From positions 723,115-787,114 of the forward strand of contig NZ_BMJA01000001.1 in the NCBI RefSeq assembly GCF_014642835.1: a stretch of DNA of 64,000 nucleotides, given 5' to 3'. The notes below the pieces were generated by a model. The model saw nothing but the letters and a program-made list of their open reading frames with translations. It searched no databases and was not told the DNA's origin. This document shows, one piece after another, positions 37,566 to 47,989 of this stretch (position 1 is its first letter; each line of letters begins with the position of its first letter). The position numbers and the translations under genes were made by a program. The DNA is from Dyella nitratireducens. Its GTDB lineage: Bacteria; Pseudomonadota; Gammaproteobacteria; Xanthomonadales; Rhodanobacteraceae.

Positions 37566-38067
37566 TGCCCAGCACCTCTTCCACGGTCTTGCCGCGCTTG
37601 GCAGCAATCTGCTTCGGCGAAGCGACAGCCTGCAGACCCTTGATGGTGGCGCGCACCAGATTGATCGGATTGCGCGATCCAACGGCCTTTGCCAGCACGT
37701 TCTTCACACCGACCACTTCCAACACGGCACGCATGGCACCACCAGCGATCACGCCAGTACCTTCGGAAGCCGGCTGCATGTACACGCGCGCGGCGCCATG
37801 GTTGGCCTTGATGGCATACCAAAGCGTGCCGTTGTTCAGATCGATGCTCACCATGTTGCGGCGAGCACGATCCATAGCCTTGGAAATGGCTACCGGCACT
37901 TCACGCGCCTTGCCATAGCCGAAGCCGACCTTGCCCTCGCCGTCGCCAACCACGGTCAGCGCGGTAAAGCTCATCTGACGGCCGCCCTTCACGGTCTTGG
38001 CCACGCGGTTGACGGCGATCAGCTTTTCGAGCAGGCCGTCTGTGTTTTCGCGATCAGTAGAAGACAT
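37558..38067 (-). CDS. rpsE: 30S ribosomal protein S5
   Basis: A 169-residue S5, a decoding-site protein affecting accuracy. The S5 N-terminal domain is [20 protein letters not shown] followed by [19 protein letters not shown]; the C-terminal domain has [19 protein letters not shown] and [13 protein letters not shown]. It overlaps rpmD by 8 nt and follows rplR after a 78-nt spacer holding a small CCCGG/CCGGG hairpin. Confidence 0.98.
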   Translation of the reverse strand: MSSTDRENTDGLLEKLIAVNRVAKTVKGGRQMSFTALTVVGDGEGKVGFGYGKAREVPVAISKAMDRARRNMVSIDLNNGTLWYAIKANHGAARVYMQPASEGTGVIAGGAMRAVLEVVGVKNVLAKAVGSRNPINLVRATIKGLQAVASPKQIAAKRGKTVEEVLGNG

Positions 38068-38145
38068 TTATCTTTTTTCCGTATGCCCGGACCATCCGGG
38101 ACTTTTACTTGCGGCTGGGCCGCTTGGAGTTGTTGTTGTTACTGC

Positions 38146-38499
38146 TTAGAACTTGAGGCCGGCTTCGCGAGCGGCATCGGCGAGCGCCTTGATGCGACCG
38201 TGATAGCGGAAACCGGAGCGGTCGAACGCCACACTTTCGATACCAGCTGCCTTGGCGCGTTCGGCAATCGCCTTGCCTACAGCAGCAGCAGCTTCGATGT
38301 TCTTGGTGCCCTTCAGGCCCTCGGCTACCGACTTTTGTACGGTAGAGGCGGCCGCCACGACGTTCACGCCCGAAGCGTCAAACACCTGGGCATAAAGGTG
38401 CTGGCCAGTGCGATGCACGGACAGGCGGGCCACACCGAGCTTGCGAATGTGGGAACGTGTGGACTTAGCGCGACGCAGGCGAGCTTCTTTCTTATTCAT
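38146..38499 (-). CDS. rplR: 50S ribosomal protein L18
   Basis: A 117-residue L18, which with L5 and L25 binds 5S rRNA in the central protuberance. It has [34 protein letters not shown] and the closing [27 protein letters not shown]. The gaps on either side (48 nt to rplF, 78 nt to rpsE) are slightly longer than elsewhere in the operon. Confidence 0.98.
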   Translation of the reverse strand: MNKKEARLRRAKSTRSHIRKLGVARLSVHRTGQHLYAQVFDASGVNVVAAASTVQKSVAEGLKGTKNIEAAAAVGKAIAERAKAAGIESVAFDRSGFRYHGRIKALADAAREAGLKF

Positions 38500-38547
38500 C
38501 GTGTGTCTCCAGGAAACGGATCGGCTATTTAGCGGAGCAACCCGCCA

Positions 38548-39075
38548 TTAGGCCTTCTTGGCTTCCTTCAGGGTGATCTTCTCGCCTGCATAACGCACGC
38601 CTTTACCCTTATAGGGCTCCGGCGGACGATAGCCACGAATCTTGGCAGCGACCTCGCCGACCAGTTGCTTATCCGAACCCTTGATCAGGATTTCGGTTTG
38701 CGACGGGGTCTCGAGTGTGATGCCTTCCGGTGCATTGAACACGATCGGATGGGAGAAGCCGAGGCTCAGATTTAGCGCCTTGCCGGCCATCGAAGCGCGG
38801 TAACCCACGCCGACCAGCTCCAACTTACGCTCATAACCTTCGGAAACACCCTTGACCATGTTGGCCAGCAGCGCACGGACAGTTCCACCGAACTTGTCTT
38901 CTGCACCCTCGGCAACCTGGACGCTCACCACGCCGTTTTCGACGGACACAGAAGCACCCGGGAGCGCGTGAACCGACAAGGTGCCCTTCGGGCCTTTCAC
39001 GGCAATGCTGTCGTCGGCAACCTTGAGCTCGACGCCCTTGGGCAGGGTAATGGGTTTCTTGGCAACACGAGACAT
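38548..39075 (-). CDS. rplF: 50S ribosomal protein L6
   Basis: A 175-residue L6 near the factor-binding centre of the large subunit. It has two L6 folds: [19 protein letters not shown] at the start, then [19 protein letters not shown], and the signature [18 protein letters not shown] before the end. The ATG at 39075 is the usual start; a longer frame of 13 codons lacks similarity. It lies 10 nt after rpsH. Confidence 0.98.
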   Translation of the reverse strand: MSRVAKKPITLPKGVELKVADDSIAVKGPKGTLSVHALPGASVSVENGVVSVQVAEGAEDKFGGTVRALLANMVKGVSEGYERKLELVGVGYRASMAGKALNLSLGFSHPIVFNAPEGITLETPSQTEILIKGSDKQLVGEVAAKIRGYRPPEPYKGKGVRYAGEKITLKEAKKA

Positions 39076-39085
39076 CGGAAACTCC

Positions 39086-39481
39086 TTACGCGACCAGACC
39101 GATGACTTCGCCACCCACGCCCTTGGCGCGAGCCTGCGCGTCGGTCAGCAGACCGCCGGACGTCGAAATGATCGAAATGCCCAAGCCGCCGAGTACCTTC
39201 GGCAACTCGTCCTTGCCGCGGTATACACGTAGACCCGAACGGCTAACGCGCTCGATACGTTCGATCGCGGGACGGCCTTCGAAATACTTGAGCTTTATCT
39301 CGAGCACCGGCTTGCCCTCCGCTTCGGAGGTCTTGACGTCGAGGATGTAGCCCTCGTTCTTGAGAAGGTTGGCCAGCGCCACCTTCAGTTTCGACGACGG
39401 TACGCTGACAACCTGCTTGCCCGTAGCCTGGGCATTGCGGATGCGCGTAAACAGATCGGCGATGGGATCAGTCATGCTCAT
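39086..39481 (-). CDS. rpsH: 30S ribosomal protein S8
   Basis: A 131-residue S8, which binds helix 21 of 16S rRNA and in E. coli represses the spc operon by binding its mRNA at rplE. It has [38 protein letters not shown] and the C-terminal [18 protein letters not shown]. The ATG at 39481 is chosen because AAGGA lies seven nt upstream. A 295-nt spacer, long for this operon, separates it from rpsN. Confidence 0.98.
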   Translation of the reverse strand: MSMTDPIADLFTRIRNAQATGKQVVSVPSSKLKVALANLLKNEGYILDVKTSEAEGKPVLEIKLKYFEGRPAIERIERVSRSGLRVYRGKDELPKVLGGLGISIISTSGGLLTDAQARAKGVGGEVIGLVA

Positions 39482-39725
39482 GAAAACATCCTTCAGAGTG
39501 CACCGATATCCGATAAAACCGGAGATCAATTCTAGATTGTGAGCCGATGGAAAGACCGGCCTGCGATGCGCAGACCGTCAATCATATCAGCTTTTTCCGG
39601 TTTTTGCGAATACTGATGCGACAAAGTAATCGTTACCCTGCCCCGTATTTCCCGAGGGAGATCAAGGTGGGCTTTTGGTAGATACCCTTAAGTGCCTGGC
39701 ATCTTCCTATTTTTGGCGAGGCTGA

Positions 39726-39762
39726 CCCTCACCGCAGCCCCTCCCCAGAAGGGAAAGGGCGG
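39726..39762. repeat. Degenerate dispersed GC-rich repeat inside the spc operon spacer
   Basis: Within the 295-nt rpsN-rpsH spacer (39482-39776) the plus strand reads CCCTCACCGCAGCCCCTCCC, then AGAAGGGAAAGGG. This resembles the widespread CCCTCACCCCAACCCCTCTCCC-type palindromic repeats of proteobacterial genomes, here imperfect. The rest of the spacer contains no gene and no clear promoter that I can defend. Insertion of a repeat would explain why this gap is longer than those around it. Confidence 0.45.
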
Positions 39763-39776
39763 GATTATTGCGTTGG

Positions 39777-40082
39777 TTACCAGCTTGCCTTGCGCAAACC
39801 CGGCACATCACCGCGCATGGTGGCTTCGCGTAGCTTGTTACGGCCCAGGCCGAACTTGCGATACACACCACGCGGGCGACCGGATAATTCGCAGCGGTTG
39901 CGCAGACGGCTAGCGCTGGAATCCCGCGGCAGCTTCTGCAGCTTGGTCTGGGCGTCCATCTTCTCCTCATAGGAGGATTTGGGGTTCGCCACGATGGCCT
40001 TCAGTTCGGCGCGCTTGGCGGCGTACTTTTTGATGAGCTTGGACCGCTTGATATCGCGGTTAACCATGGAGGTTTTTGCCAT
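39777..40082 (-). CDS. rpsN: 30S ribosomal protein S14 (zinc-independent form)
   Basis: A 101-residue S14 of the head of the small subunit. It has [20 protein letters not shown] and the C-terminal [20 protein letters not shown], then [13 protein letters not shown]. The long form lacks the CXXC pairs of zinc-type S14, so growth does not depend on zinc for this protein. It lies 18 nt after rplE. Confidence 0.98.
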   Translation of the reverse strand: MAKTSMVNRDIKRSKLIKKYAAKRAELKAIVANPKSSYEEKMDAQTKLQKLPRDSSASRLRNRCELSGRPRGVYRKFGLGRNKLREATMRGDVPGLRKASW

Positions 40083-40100
40083 AAATTTCTCGCGACTCTC

Positions 40101-40640
40101 TTAGTTGCGGAACGGGAAGCTGAAAGCCTCCAGCAGCGCCTTGGCTTCTTCGTCAGTCTTTGCCGTAGTGGTGATAGAGATATCCATACCACGCATGGCA
40201 TCGACCGTGTCGAAGTCAATTTCCGGGAAGATGATCTGTTCCTTGATGCCGAAGTTGTAGTTACCACGGCCATCGAAGGCGCGTCCCGACACTCCACGGA
40301 AGTCGCGGACGCGGGGCAACGAGATGTTGATCAGGCGATCCAGAAATTCCCACATGGTCGCGCGGCGCAGCGTGACCTTGCAGCCGATCGGCCAACCATC
40401 GCGGATCTTGAACGAGGCCACGGAAACGCGCGCCTTGGTCGTGATCGGCTTCTGGCCGGCGATCTTGGCCATGTCGGCCACTGCGTTCTCGAGCACTTTC
40501 TTGTTGCCCGCAGCTTCGCCCACGCCCATGTTCAGCGTGATCTTGGTGATGCGGGGAACCTGCATCACATTCTGGTATCCGAAGCGCTCGGTGAGCTTCT
40601 GGATGACCTGTTCTTTGTAGAAGTTTTCAAGGCGCGTCAT
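40101..40640 (-). CDS. rplE: 50S ribosomal protein L5
   Basis: A 179-residue L5, a 5S rRNA binder that contacts P-site tRNA and S13. It has [20 protein letters not shown], the [20 protein letters not shown] motif and [25 protein letters not shown] upstream supports the ATG at 40640 over the in-frame GTG five codons earlier. It follows rplX after 11 nt. Confidence 0.98.
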   Translation of the reverse strand: MTRLENFYKEQVIQKLTERFGYQNVMQVPRITKITLNMGVGEAAGNKKVLENAVADMAKIAGQKPITTKARVSVASFKIRDGWPIGCKVTLRRATMWEFLDRLINISLPRVRDFRGVSGRAFDGRGNYNFGIKEQIIFPEIDFDTVDAMRGMDISITTTAKTDEEAKALLEAFSFPFRN

Positions 40641-40651
40641 GTTCGTGTTCC

Positions 40652-40966
40652 TCACGCGTCCACGACCTCGCCGGACGAACGGTACACGCGGACCTTGCGC
40701 CCATCAGCGAGCGTTTTGGCACCGACGCGTTCACCCTTGTTCGTGGCGGGGTTGAACAGCTGCACATTGGAGATATGGATCGAGGCCTCACGCTCCACAA
40801 TGCCGCCGGCCTGGCCAGCCTGCGGGTTGGGTTTGGTATGGCGCTTGACCAGATTGACGTTGGAGACGAACACACGGTCGCCATCAACGCGCAGCACGTC
40901 ACCGCGCTGACCTTTGTTTTTGCCGGTGATCACGATGACTTGATCACCCTTGCGGATACGGTTCAT
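40652..40966 (-). CDS. rplX: 50S ribosomal protein L24
   Basis: A 104-residue L24, an assembly initiator near the exit tunnel. The KOW motif is [20 protein letters not shown], followed by [11 protein letters not shown] and the [18 protein letters not shown] segment. Length and spacing (14 nt to rplN) are typical. Confidence 0.98.
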   Translation of the reverse strand: MNRIRKGDQVIVITGKNKGQRGDVLRVDGDRVFVSNVNLVKRHTKPNPQAGQAGGIVEREASIHISNVQLFNPATNKGERVGAKTLADGRKVRVYRSSGEVVDA

Positions 40967-40980
40967 GGTTCTTCTCCGCC

Positions 40981-41349
40981 TCAGAGCACTTCGGGTGCGA
41001 GCGAGACGATCTTCATGAACTTCTCGCCACGCAGCTCACGAGTCACGGGCCCAAAGATACGGGTACCGATCGGCTCGAGTTTGTTGTTGAGGAGCACGGC
41101 CGCATTACCGTCGAAACGGATCAGCGAACCGTCGGCGCGGCGCACGCCCTTGGCGGTACGAACCACCACGGCGTTGTAGACTTCGCCCTTCTTCACCTTG
41201 CCACGCGGGATGGCATCTTTCACGGTGACTTTGATCACATCACCGATTGCGGCGTAGCGGCGCTTGGAGCCGCCGAGCACCTTGATGCACATCAATTCCT
41301 TGGCGCCGCTGTTGTCGGCAGCAGAAAGCGTGCTTTGCATCTGGATCAT
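40981..41349 (-). CDS. rplN: 50S ribosomal protein L14
   Basis: A 122-residue L14, at the subunit interface next to L19. It begins [20 protein letters not shown] and keeps [25 protein letters not shown] and the terminal [19 protein letters not shown]. It is the first gene of the classical spc operon and follows rpsQ after 15 nt. Confidence 0.98.
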   Translation of the reverse strand: MIQMQSTLSAADNSGAKELMCIKVLGGSKRRYAAIGDVIKVTVKDAIPRGKVKKGEVYNAVVVRTAKGVRRADGSLIRFDGNAAVLLNNKLEPIGTRIFGPVTRELRGEKFMKIVSLAPEVL

Positions 41350-41364
41350 GGCTGCACCCTCCCC

Positions 41365-41625
41365 TTACGCTTCGGCGCGCGTGACGATTTCGACCACGCG
41401 GTGATGTTTGGTCTTGGAAAGCGGACGGCATTCCGCGATGCGCACCACGTCGCCCTCATTTGCGCCGAGATCGTTCTGCGCGTGGAGCTTGGTGGAACGA
41501 CGTACGATCTTACCGAGCAGCGGGTGCTGCACTTGGCGCTCGATCAGTACGGTGACCGTCTTTTCCATTTTGTTGCTGATCACGCGACCCTCGAGGGTGC
41601 GTACCTGTTTCTGGTTGTCGCTCAT
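41365..41625 (-). CDS. rpsQ: 30S ribosomal protein S17
   Basis: An 86-residue S17, a small OB-fold protein of the 30S body. It has [20 protein letters not shown], then [19 protein letters not shown] and [20 protein letters not shown]. It closes the S10 operon, 12 nt after rpmC. Confidence 0.98.
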   Translation of the reverse strand: MSDNQKQVRTLEGRVISNKMEKTVTVLIERQVQHPLLGKIVRRSTKLHAQNDLGANEGDVVRIAECRPLSKTKHHRVVEIVTRAEA

Positions 41626-41637
41626 GTCGGCCGCCTC

Positions 41638-41823
41638 TTACTTCTTGCCGCCGAGCACGAACTTCGTGCGGGCGATATCACGCCGAACACGGCGCAGTTG
41701 ATGCGGCTGGCTGAGCTGACCGGTGCCCTTCTGCATGCGCAGATTGAACTGCTCCTTGCGCAGGTCCAGCAGGTGCTGCTTCAGCTCTTCGGCCGACTTG
41801 GTGGTTAGGTCTTTGATGTCCAT
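41638..41823 (-). CDS. rpmC: 50S ribosomal protein L29
   Basis: A 61-residue helical-hairpin L29 at the tunnel exit, next to L23 and the docking site for SRP and trigger factor. It has the pattern [20 protein letters not shown] followed by [17 protein letters not shown]. Its ATG overlaps the rplP stop by one base (TAATG), so the two are translationally coupled. Confidence 0.97.
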   Translation of the reverse strand: MDIKDLTTKSAEELKQHLLDLRKEQFNLRMQKGTGQLSQPHQLRRVRRDIARTKFVLGGKK

Positions 41824-42236
41824 TACATCACCGCCCTGGTCACAAACTGGGTCTGCACCGACAACTTGGCAGCGGCCAGGCGGAACGCCTCACGCGCGGT
41901 AGCCTCGTCGACACCCTCGATTTCATAAAGCATGCGGCCCGGCTGGATCGGTGCGACCCAGAACTCCACGCCACCCTTACCGGCGCCCATTCGGACTTCG
42001 ATTGGCTTCTTGGTGATCGGCTTGTCGGGGAACACGCGGATCCACAACTTGCCGCCGCGCTTCACAAAACGCGTGATGCAACGACGAGCCGCTTCGATCT
42101 GACGCGCGGTCAGTGCCCCGTGCGTGGTGGCTTTGAGGCCATACTCGCCAAAGCTGACGAGATTGGCACTGAAAGCCAAGCCGTCATTGCGGCCCTTGAA
42201 TTGCTTGCGGTATTTGGTTCGCTTGGGTTGCAACAT
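41823..42236 (-). CDS. rplP: 50S ribosomal protein L16
   Basis: A 137-residue L16, which helps place A-site tRNA and 5S rRNA. It has [40 protein letters not shown] and the [20 protein letters not shown] motif with [12 protein letters not shown]. It is 11 nt downstream of rpsC. Confidence 0.98.
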   Translation of the reverse strand: MLQPKRTKYRKQFKGRNDGLAFSANLVSFGEYGLKATTHGALTARQIEAARRCITRFVKRGGKLWIRVFPDKPITKKPIEVRMGAGKGGVEFWVAPIQPGRMLYEIEGVDEATAREAFRLAAAKLSVQTQFVTRAVM

Positions 42237-42247
42237 GGCAACTCTCC

Positions 42248-43012
42248 TTACTTCGCAGTCCGCTCGCGACGGCCTTCACCGCCCTCGCGATCGCGACGCC
42301 CTTCACGACGCCCTTCGCCACCCTCGCGCTCACGGCGCGGTTGAGCGGCCTGCTCTTCCTTCGGCTCCTGGCCGATCTGGGACAGGTCGAAGATTTCGCC
42401 CTTGTAGATCCAAATCTTGATGCCGATGATGCCGTAGGTAGTCTTCGCTTCGGCGGTGCCGTAATCGATGTCCGCACGCAAGGTATGCAGCGGCACACGA
42501 CCTTCACGGCTCCACTCAGAGCGCGCAATCTCGGCACCGTTCAGACGGCCGGAGACATTGATCTTGATGCCCAGTGCGCCCAGACGCATCGCATTGCCCA
42601 CAGCACGCTTCATGGCGCGACGGAACATGATGCGGCGCTCAAGCTGCTGCGCGATCGACTCGGCTACCAACTGTGCATCGAGTTCTGGCTTGCGCACTTC
42701 GTTGACATTGATGTGCGCCGGAACGCCCATCATGTCGCTGACTTCCTTGCGCAGCTTTTCGATGTCTTCACCCTTCTTGCCGATCACCACGCCCGGACGG
42801 GCGGTGTGGATCGTCACGCGAGCGGTCTTGGCTGGGCGCTCGATCTGAATCTTCGAGATACCAGCAGCGGCCAGCTTCTTGCGCAGCATTTCGCGGACCT
42901 TGAGGTCGGCAGCGAGATACTGGGCGTATTCGCCCTTATTGGCGTACCACTTCGAGTTCCAGTCCTTGGCGATGCCGAGGCGGATACCGGTGGGATGAAC
43001 TTTATGACCCAT
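42248..43012 (-). CDS. rpsC: 30S ribosomal protein S3 with an extended Arg/Glu/Gly-rich tail
   Basis: A 254-residue S3, part of the mRNA entry helicase of the 30S head. The KH domain is clear ([20 protein letters not shown]) and the C-terminal domain has [20 protein letters not shown]. After residue 220 a tail not found in E. coli S3 follows: two near copies of a REGGEGRRE unit, with [13 protein letters not shown] between them. The tail is basic/acidic and probably disordered. Xanthomonadales S3 proteins often carry variable basic tails, so this is lineage-specific rather than a misread. Confidence 0.96.
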   Translation of the reverse strand: MGHKVHPTGIRLGIAKDWNSKWYANKGEYAQYLAADLKVREMLRKKLAAAGISKIQIERPAKTARVTIHTARPGVVIGKKGEDIEKLRKEVSDMMGVPAHINVNEVRKPELDAQLVAESIAQQLERRIMFRRAMKRAVGNAMRLGALGIKINVSGRLNGAEIARSEWSREGRVPLHTLRADIDYGTAEAKTTYGIIGIKIWIYKGEIFDLSQIGQEPKEEQAAQPRREREGGEGRREGRRDREGGEGRRERTAK

Positions 43013-43025
43013 CGTCTACGTCCTC

Positions 43026-43361
43026 TCAGTTACCAACGACCACAGTGATGTGGCTGGTGCGCTTCAGGATGCGCGAACCGCGACCCTTGGCGCGGGCATA
43101 CATACGCTTCATCGCCGGACCTTCGTCCACGAAGATGCGCGAGACCTTCAGCTCGTCGACATCGGCGCCGAGGTTGTTCTCAGCATTGGCGACGGCCGAC
43201 AGCAGCACCTTGCGAACAATGTGCGCGGCCTTCTTGTTGGTGAACTGGAGCACGTCGCTGGCACGGCCCACGGGCATACCGCGGACCAGGTCAGCCACCA
43301 GGCGTGCCTTCTGCGCTGAAATGCGAGCGCTGCGCAGGATCGCTTTGGCTTCGGTGCTCAT
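43026..43361 (-). CDS. rplV: 50S ribosomal protein L22
   Basis: A 111-residue L22 whose hairpin lines the exit tunnel at the macrolide site. It has [31 protein letters not shown] and the tip region [20 protein letters not shown], with no obvious tip deletion of the type linked to macrolide resistance. The ATG at 43361 overlaps the rpsS stop by one base (TGATG). Confidence 0.97.
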   Translation of the reverse strand: MSTEAKAILRSARISAQKARLVADLVRGMPVGRASDVLQFTNKKAAHIVRKVLLSAVANAENNLGADVDELKVSRIFVDEGPAMKRMYARAKGRGSRILKRTSHITVVVGN

Positions 43362-43633
43362 CACTTGCCCTTCTTATCGCCGCCATGGCCCTTGAAGGTA
43401 CGCGTCACCGCGAACTCGCCGAGCTTGTGCCCGACCATGTTCTCGTTGACTAGTACCGGTACGTGCTGGCGACCGTTGTGGATGGCGATGGTCAATCCAA
43501 CCATTTCTGGCAGGATCATGGAGCGACGCGACCAGGTCTTGATCGGGCGCTTGGAGTTGGTGGAAACCGCAGTTTCCACTTTCTTGATGAGGTGAAGGTC
43601 GACAAAGGGACCTTTCTTCAAAGAACGCGGCAT
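43361..43633 (-). CDS. rpsS: 30S ribosomal protein S19
   Basis: A 90-residue S19 of the 30S head, bridging to the large subunit. It has [40 protein letters not shown] and [15 protein letters not shown]. Standard length; overlaps rplV by one base and follows rplB after 12 nt. Confidence 0.98.
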   Translation of the reverse strand: MPRSLKKGPFVDLHLIKKVETAVSTNSKRPIKTWSRRSMILPEMVGLTIAIHNGRQHVPVLVNENMVGHKLGEFAVTRTFKGHGGDKKGK

Positions 43634-43645
43634 GACGGTTTCCTA

Positions 43646-44467
43646 TTACTTGCGACGACGCACGATGAACTGCTGCGTGCGCTTGTTGTTACGGGTCTTG
43701 TAGCCCTTGGTCGGCGTGCCCCACGGACTGACCGGGTGACGGCCGCCGGAGGTACGGCCTTCACCACCGCCGTGCGGGTGGTCAACCGGGTTCATCACCA
43801 CGCCGCGAACGGTCGGGCGGATGCCCTTCCAGCGGGTGGCCCCGGCCTTGCCCAGCTTGCGCAGGCTATGCTCGGAGTTACCCACTTCACCGATGGTGGC
43901 GCGACAGTCGACCGGCACTTTGCGCATTTCACCGGAGCGCAGACGCAGGGTCGCGTAACCGGATTCGCGTGCGATCAGCTGCACCGAAGCGCCGGCCGAA
44001 CGAGCAATCTGCGCGCCTTTGCCGGGCTTCATTTCCACGCAATGCACCGTCGAACCGACCGGGATATTGCGCAGCGGCAGGCTATTACCCACCTTGATCG
44101 GCGCATCGTGACCAGAGACCACGCGATCACCCACCGCCACGCCAGCCGGCGCGATGATGTAGCGACGCTCGCCATCGGCGTAGCACAGCAGCGCGATGTG
44201 CGCCGTACGGTTCGGATCGTATTCCAGGCGCTCGACCTTGGCGGCAATGCCTTCCTTGTCGCGCTTGAAGTCGATGATGCGGTACGCCTGTTTGTGACCA
44301 CCGCCGCGATGACGCGTAGTGATGCGACCAAAATGGTTACGACCACCCGTCTTGTTCTGACTCTCGGTCAGCGGCGCGTACGGTGCACCCTTATGCAGCC
44401 CCTCGGTGCGGACGCTGACGGCGTCACGACGACCCGGCGAGGTTGGCTTGTGATTGATTAGTGCCAT
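43646..44467 (-). CDS. rplB: 50S ribosomal protein L2
   Basis: A 273-residue L2, essential for subunit joining and the peptidyl-transferase region. It has the RNA-binding segment [20 protein letters not shown], and the highly conserved [19 protein letters not shown] with the catalytically important His. It follows rplW after 17 nt. Confidence 0.98.
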   Translation of the reverse strand: MALINHKPTSPGRRDAVSVRTEGLHKGAPYAPLTESQNKTGGRNHFGRITTRHRGGGHKQAYRIIDFKRDKEGIAAKVERLEYDPNRTAHIALLCYADGERRYIIAPAGVAVGDRVVSGHDAPIKVGNSLPLRNIPVGSTVHCVEMKPGKGAQIARSAGASVQLIARESGYATLRLRSGEMRKVPVDCRATIGEVGNSEHSLRKLGKAGATRWKGIRPTVRGVVMNPVDHPHGGGEGRTSGGRHPVSPWGTPTKGYKTRNNKRTQQFIVRRRK

Positions 44468-44484
44468 CTGTCAGAACTCCTGGC

Positions 44485-44778
44485 TTAGGCCTTGGCCGAC
44501 ACGTCGATCGTCTGGCCTTCGGCAAGACGGACGTACGCCTTGCGCTTGCCCTGACGGTTGCCCGCGCGGAAACGGAAGGACTTAGTCTTGCCCTTGGCAT
44601 TGACGAGGTTCACCTGCTCGACCTTAACGTCGAACATCTTCTCGACAGCTGCCTGGACGTCAGCCTTGGTTGCCTCGGGAGCAACCACGAAAACGTACTG
44701 GTTATGCTCGGCCAGACGGGCCGCCTTCTCGGAAATGTGCGGCGCGCGCAGCGTATTCAGAATGCGTTCGTTGCTCAT
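44485..44778 (-). CDS. rplW: 50S ribosomal protein L23
   Basis: A 97-residue L23, the tunnel-exit protein that docks trigger factor and SRP. It has [18 protein letters not shown], then [20 protein letters not shown] and [20 protein letters not shown]. The ATG at 44778, with AGGAG eight nt upstream, overlaps the rplD stop (ATGA); an ATG three codons earlier lacks a ribosome-binding site. Confidence 0.97.
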   Translation of the reverse strand: MSNERILNTLRAPHISEKAARLAEHNQYVFVVAPEATKADVQAAVEKMFDVKVEQVNLVNAKGKTKSFRFRAGNRQGKRKAYVRLAEGQTIDVSAKA

Positions 44779-45377
44779 GCCAGCCACTCCTCGACCTTCT
44801 TGACCGCTTCGATGGTCATCACCACGTAGTCGGAACCGACGAGGCTGACCGGGTTCAGCGCGAGCACATCCAAAACATGCAAATAGGGGATGTTGCGCGA
44901 AGCCAGGTACAACGCTTCGTTCGCGTCCTCCGACACCAGCAGCACGCGACCGGACACTTCGAGCTCGGCCATCTTGGCGATCATCGTCTTGGTCTTCGGG
45001 GCGTCGATGCCGAAGCCCTCGACCACCTTCAGACGACCCTGACGATTCAGCTCTGACAAAATGGAGCGGATCGCCACACGATAGGCCTTACGGTTGACCT
45101 TCTGCTCGTAGCTGCGGGGCTTGGCCGCGAAAGTGACACCGCCGCCCACGAAAATCGGAGCGCGATAGTCACCGTGACGGGCGCCGCCGCCCTTCTGCTT
45201 CTTAAACTTCTTGGTGGTGCCGGACACGTCGCTGCGCGAAAGCTGCGACTGCGTACCGGCGCGACCACCGGCCTGATAAGCCACCACGACCTGGTGGATC
45301 AGAGCCTGCTTGAACTCACCGCCGAACACTTCGTCCGACACGCTGAGCGGCTTGGCGCCAATAACATTCAGTTCCAT
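44775..45377 (-). CDS. rplD: 50S ribosomal protein L4
   Basis: A 200-residue L4, an exit-tunnel protein that in E. coli represses the S10 operon by attenuation in its leader. It has [20 protein letters not shown], the tunnel-loop motif [20 protein letters not shown] and a Rossmann-like C-terminal half. The ATG at 45377 is chosen over an in-frame upstream ATG five codons earlier. A long structured leader upstream of rpsJ is consistent with L4 autoregulation. Confidence 0.97.
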   Translation of the reverse strand: MELNVIGAKPLSVSDEVFGGEFKQALIHQVVVAYQAGGRAGTQSQLSRSDVSGTTKKFKKQKGGGARHGDYRAPIFVGGGVTFAAKPRSYEQKVNRKAYRVAIRSILSELNRQGRLKVVEGFGIDAPKTKTMIAKMAELEVSGRVLLVSEDANEALYLASRNIPYLHVLDVLALNPVSLVGSDYVVMTIEAVKKVEEWLA

Positions 45378-45388
45378 GCCGTCTCTCC

Positions 45389-46030
45389 TCAACCTTTGGT
45401 GGTCGGACGGATGATGACGTCGCCACCGGTAGCACCCGGCACAGCGCCCTTCACCGCGATCAGGTGGCGCTCACCGTCGACCTTGACCACTTCCAGACCC
45501 TGCACGGTGCGATTGACTGCACCCATGTGGCCCGACATTTTCTTGCCCGGAAACACGCGACCCGGTGTCTGACGCTGGCCGATAGAACCCGGCGCGCGAT
45601 GCGACAGCGAGTTACCGTGAGTGGCATCGCCCATCGTGAAGCCATGGCGCTTGATCGTGCCCTGGAAGCCCTTACCCTTGCTGACGCCAGCCACGTCGAC
45701 GACCTGGCCGACCTGGAATACTTCGTCTGCCTTGATTTCGGCACCGACGGTATATTTACCGGCGTCGGCAGCATTCAGGCGGAACTCCCACAAACCACGA
45801 CCCGGCTCAACCTTCGCCTTAGCGTAGTGGCCCTTTTCCGGGTGGGTCAGCAGACTGGCGCGCTTGACGCCTGCGGTGACCTGCACCGCACTGTAACCAT
45901 CGTTATCTTCCGTCTTCACCTGTGTGACGCGGTTCGGGGTCGCCTCAATCAGCGTCACCGGAATCGAGCGTCCGTCTTCGGTAAAGAGTCGGCTCATGCC
46001 GCATTTGCGGCCAACCAGTCCGATACTCAT
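45389..46030 (-). CDS. rplC: 50S ribosomal protein L3
   Basis: A 213-residue L3, whose long finger reaches the peptidyl-transferase centre. It has [39 protein letters not shown] and [20 protein letters not shown], where the Gln of GQRQ corresponds to the residue methylated by PrmB in E. coli. The ATG at 46030 gives the usual start. Confidence 0.98.
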   Translation of the reverse strand: MSIGLVGRKCGMSRLFTEDGRSIPVTLIEATPNRVTQVKTEDNDGYSAVQVTAGVKRASLLTHPEKGHYAKAKVEPGRGLWEFRLNAADAGKYTVGAEIKADEVFQVGQVVDVAGVSKGKGFQGTIKRHGFTMGDATHGNSLSHRAPGSIGQRQTPGRVFPGKKMSGHMGAVNRTVQGLEVVKVDGERHLIAVKGAVPGATGGDVIIRPTTKG

Positions 46031-46050
46031 GTTCGTATCCTGTCTATCGC

Positions 46051-46362
46051 TCAACCAAGCTTGATCTGAACGTCAACACCAGCGGCGAGATCGAGCTTCA
46101 TGAGCGCGTCCACGGTCTTGTCGTTGGGATCGACGATGTCCAGCACGCGCTTATGGGTGCGGGTTTCGTACTGATCGCGAGCGTCTTTGTCGACGTGCGG
46201 CGACACCAGAATGGTGTAACGCTCGATCTTGGTCGGGAGCGGAATCGGACCGAGAACCGTAGCGCCGGTGCGCTTGGCCGTCTCGACGATTTCGCTGGCC
46301 GAACGGTCGATCAGACGATGATCGAACGCCTTGAGTCGAATGCGAATCTTTTGGTTCGCCAT
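46051..46362 (-). CDS. rpsJ: 30S ribosomal protein S10 (NusE)
   Basis: A 103-residue S10, a 30S head protein that also pairs with NusB in antitermination and links NusG to the ribosome. It has [40 protein letters not shown] and [19 protein letters not shown]. It is the first gene of the S10 operon, driven by the promoter at 46674-46702. Confidence 0.98.
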   Translation of the reverse strand: MANQKIRIRLKAFDHRLIDRSASEIVETAKRTGATVLGPIPLPTKIERYTILVSPHVDKDARDQYETRTHKRVLDIVDPNDKTVDALMKLDLAAGVDVQIKLG

Positions 46363-46673
46363 AACCGTGTCCTGTTATCTAAAGAACAAAACTGTGAATC
46401 GAAGTAGCTTCTCGCTACTTCGCACAACCCAAATTGCATTGCAGACCTTGCAGAAGACTTCCCAAATTCTTTTGACACCCGGAAGACTTCAAAACGCCGG
46501 GCAGGCCGTTTTGCGGCCTGCCCAGACAGATAGCGCATGCGGGAACTCCTTTTGGCGATAGGAACTAGATCCTAGGCCGGGAACCCGCAACATCCTTATT
46601 AGCGAACTCGAAGCACTTCCTGTACCTCATTTCGCGGTATGTCGCCAACATTTCCAGCGACGAGAACTTGGCG
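46363..46673 (-). promoter_or_regulatory. Structured leader of the S10 operon
   Basis: About 300 nt of transcribed, non-coding leader between the promoter and rpsJ. It contains a 10-bp perfect stem (GGGCAGGCCG / CGGCCTGCCC, 46499-46523) followed on the minus strand by GGCGTTTTGAAG, which looks like an attenuator. A 9-bp stem (CGAAGTAGC / GCTACTTCG, 46399-46421) lies close to the rpsJ start. In E. coli L4 binds the S10 leader and causes attenuation; whether this leader works that way is inference. Confidence 0.6.
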
Positions 46674-46702
46674 ACTATAGCCTACTTACAGACATATGAC
46701 AA
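46674..46702 (-). promoter_or_regulatory. Sigma-70-type promoter of the S10 operon
   Basis: On the minus strand TTGTCA (46702-46697), a 17-nt spacer and TATAGT (46679-46674), close to consensus. Transcription would start near 46667, immediately after the tuf terminator and about 305 nt before rpsJ. Confidence 0.8.
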
Positions 46703-46707
46703 GCGTC

Positions 46708-46742
46708 GAAGAACACCACCTGCGCAGCAGGCGGTTGTCTTC
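46708..46742 (-). terminator. Probable terminator after tuf
   Basis: On the minus strand CCGCCTGC-TGC-GCAGGTGG forms an 8-bp stem (one G-U pair) and the flanks (GAAGACAA / TGTTCTTC) extend it partly, leaving a U-rich 3' side. It lies 8 nt past the tuf stop and directly upstream of the S10 promoter. Confidence 0.6.
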
Positions 46743-46749
46743 TATTTCA

Positions 46750-47940
<1,191 letters not shown>

Positions 47941-47989
47941 GGTTTGAACCTCTGAAAAAGAACTGTGTTGTTTAGCGAAGACGGCCTTA

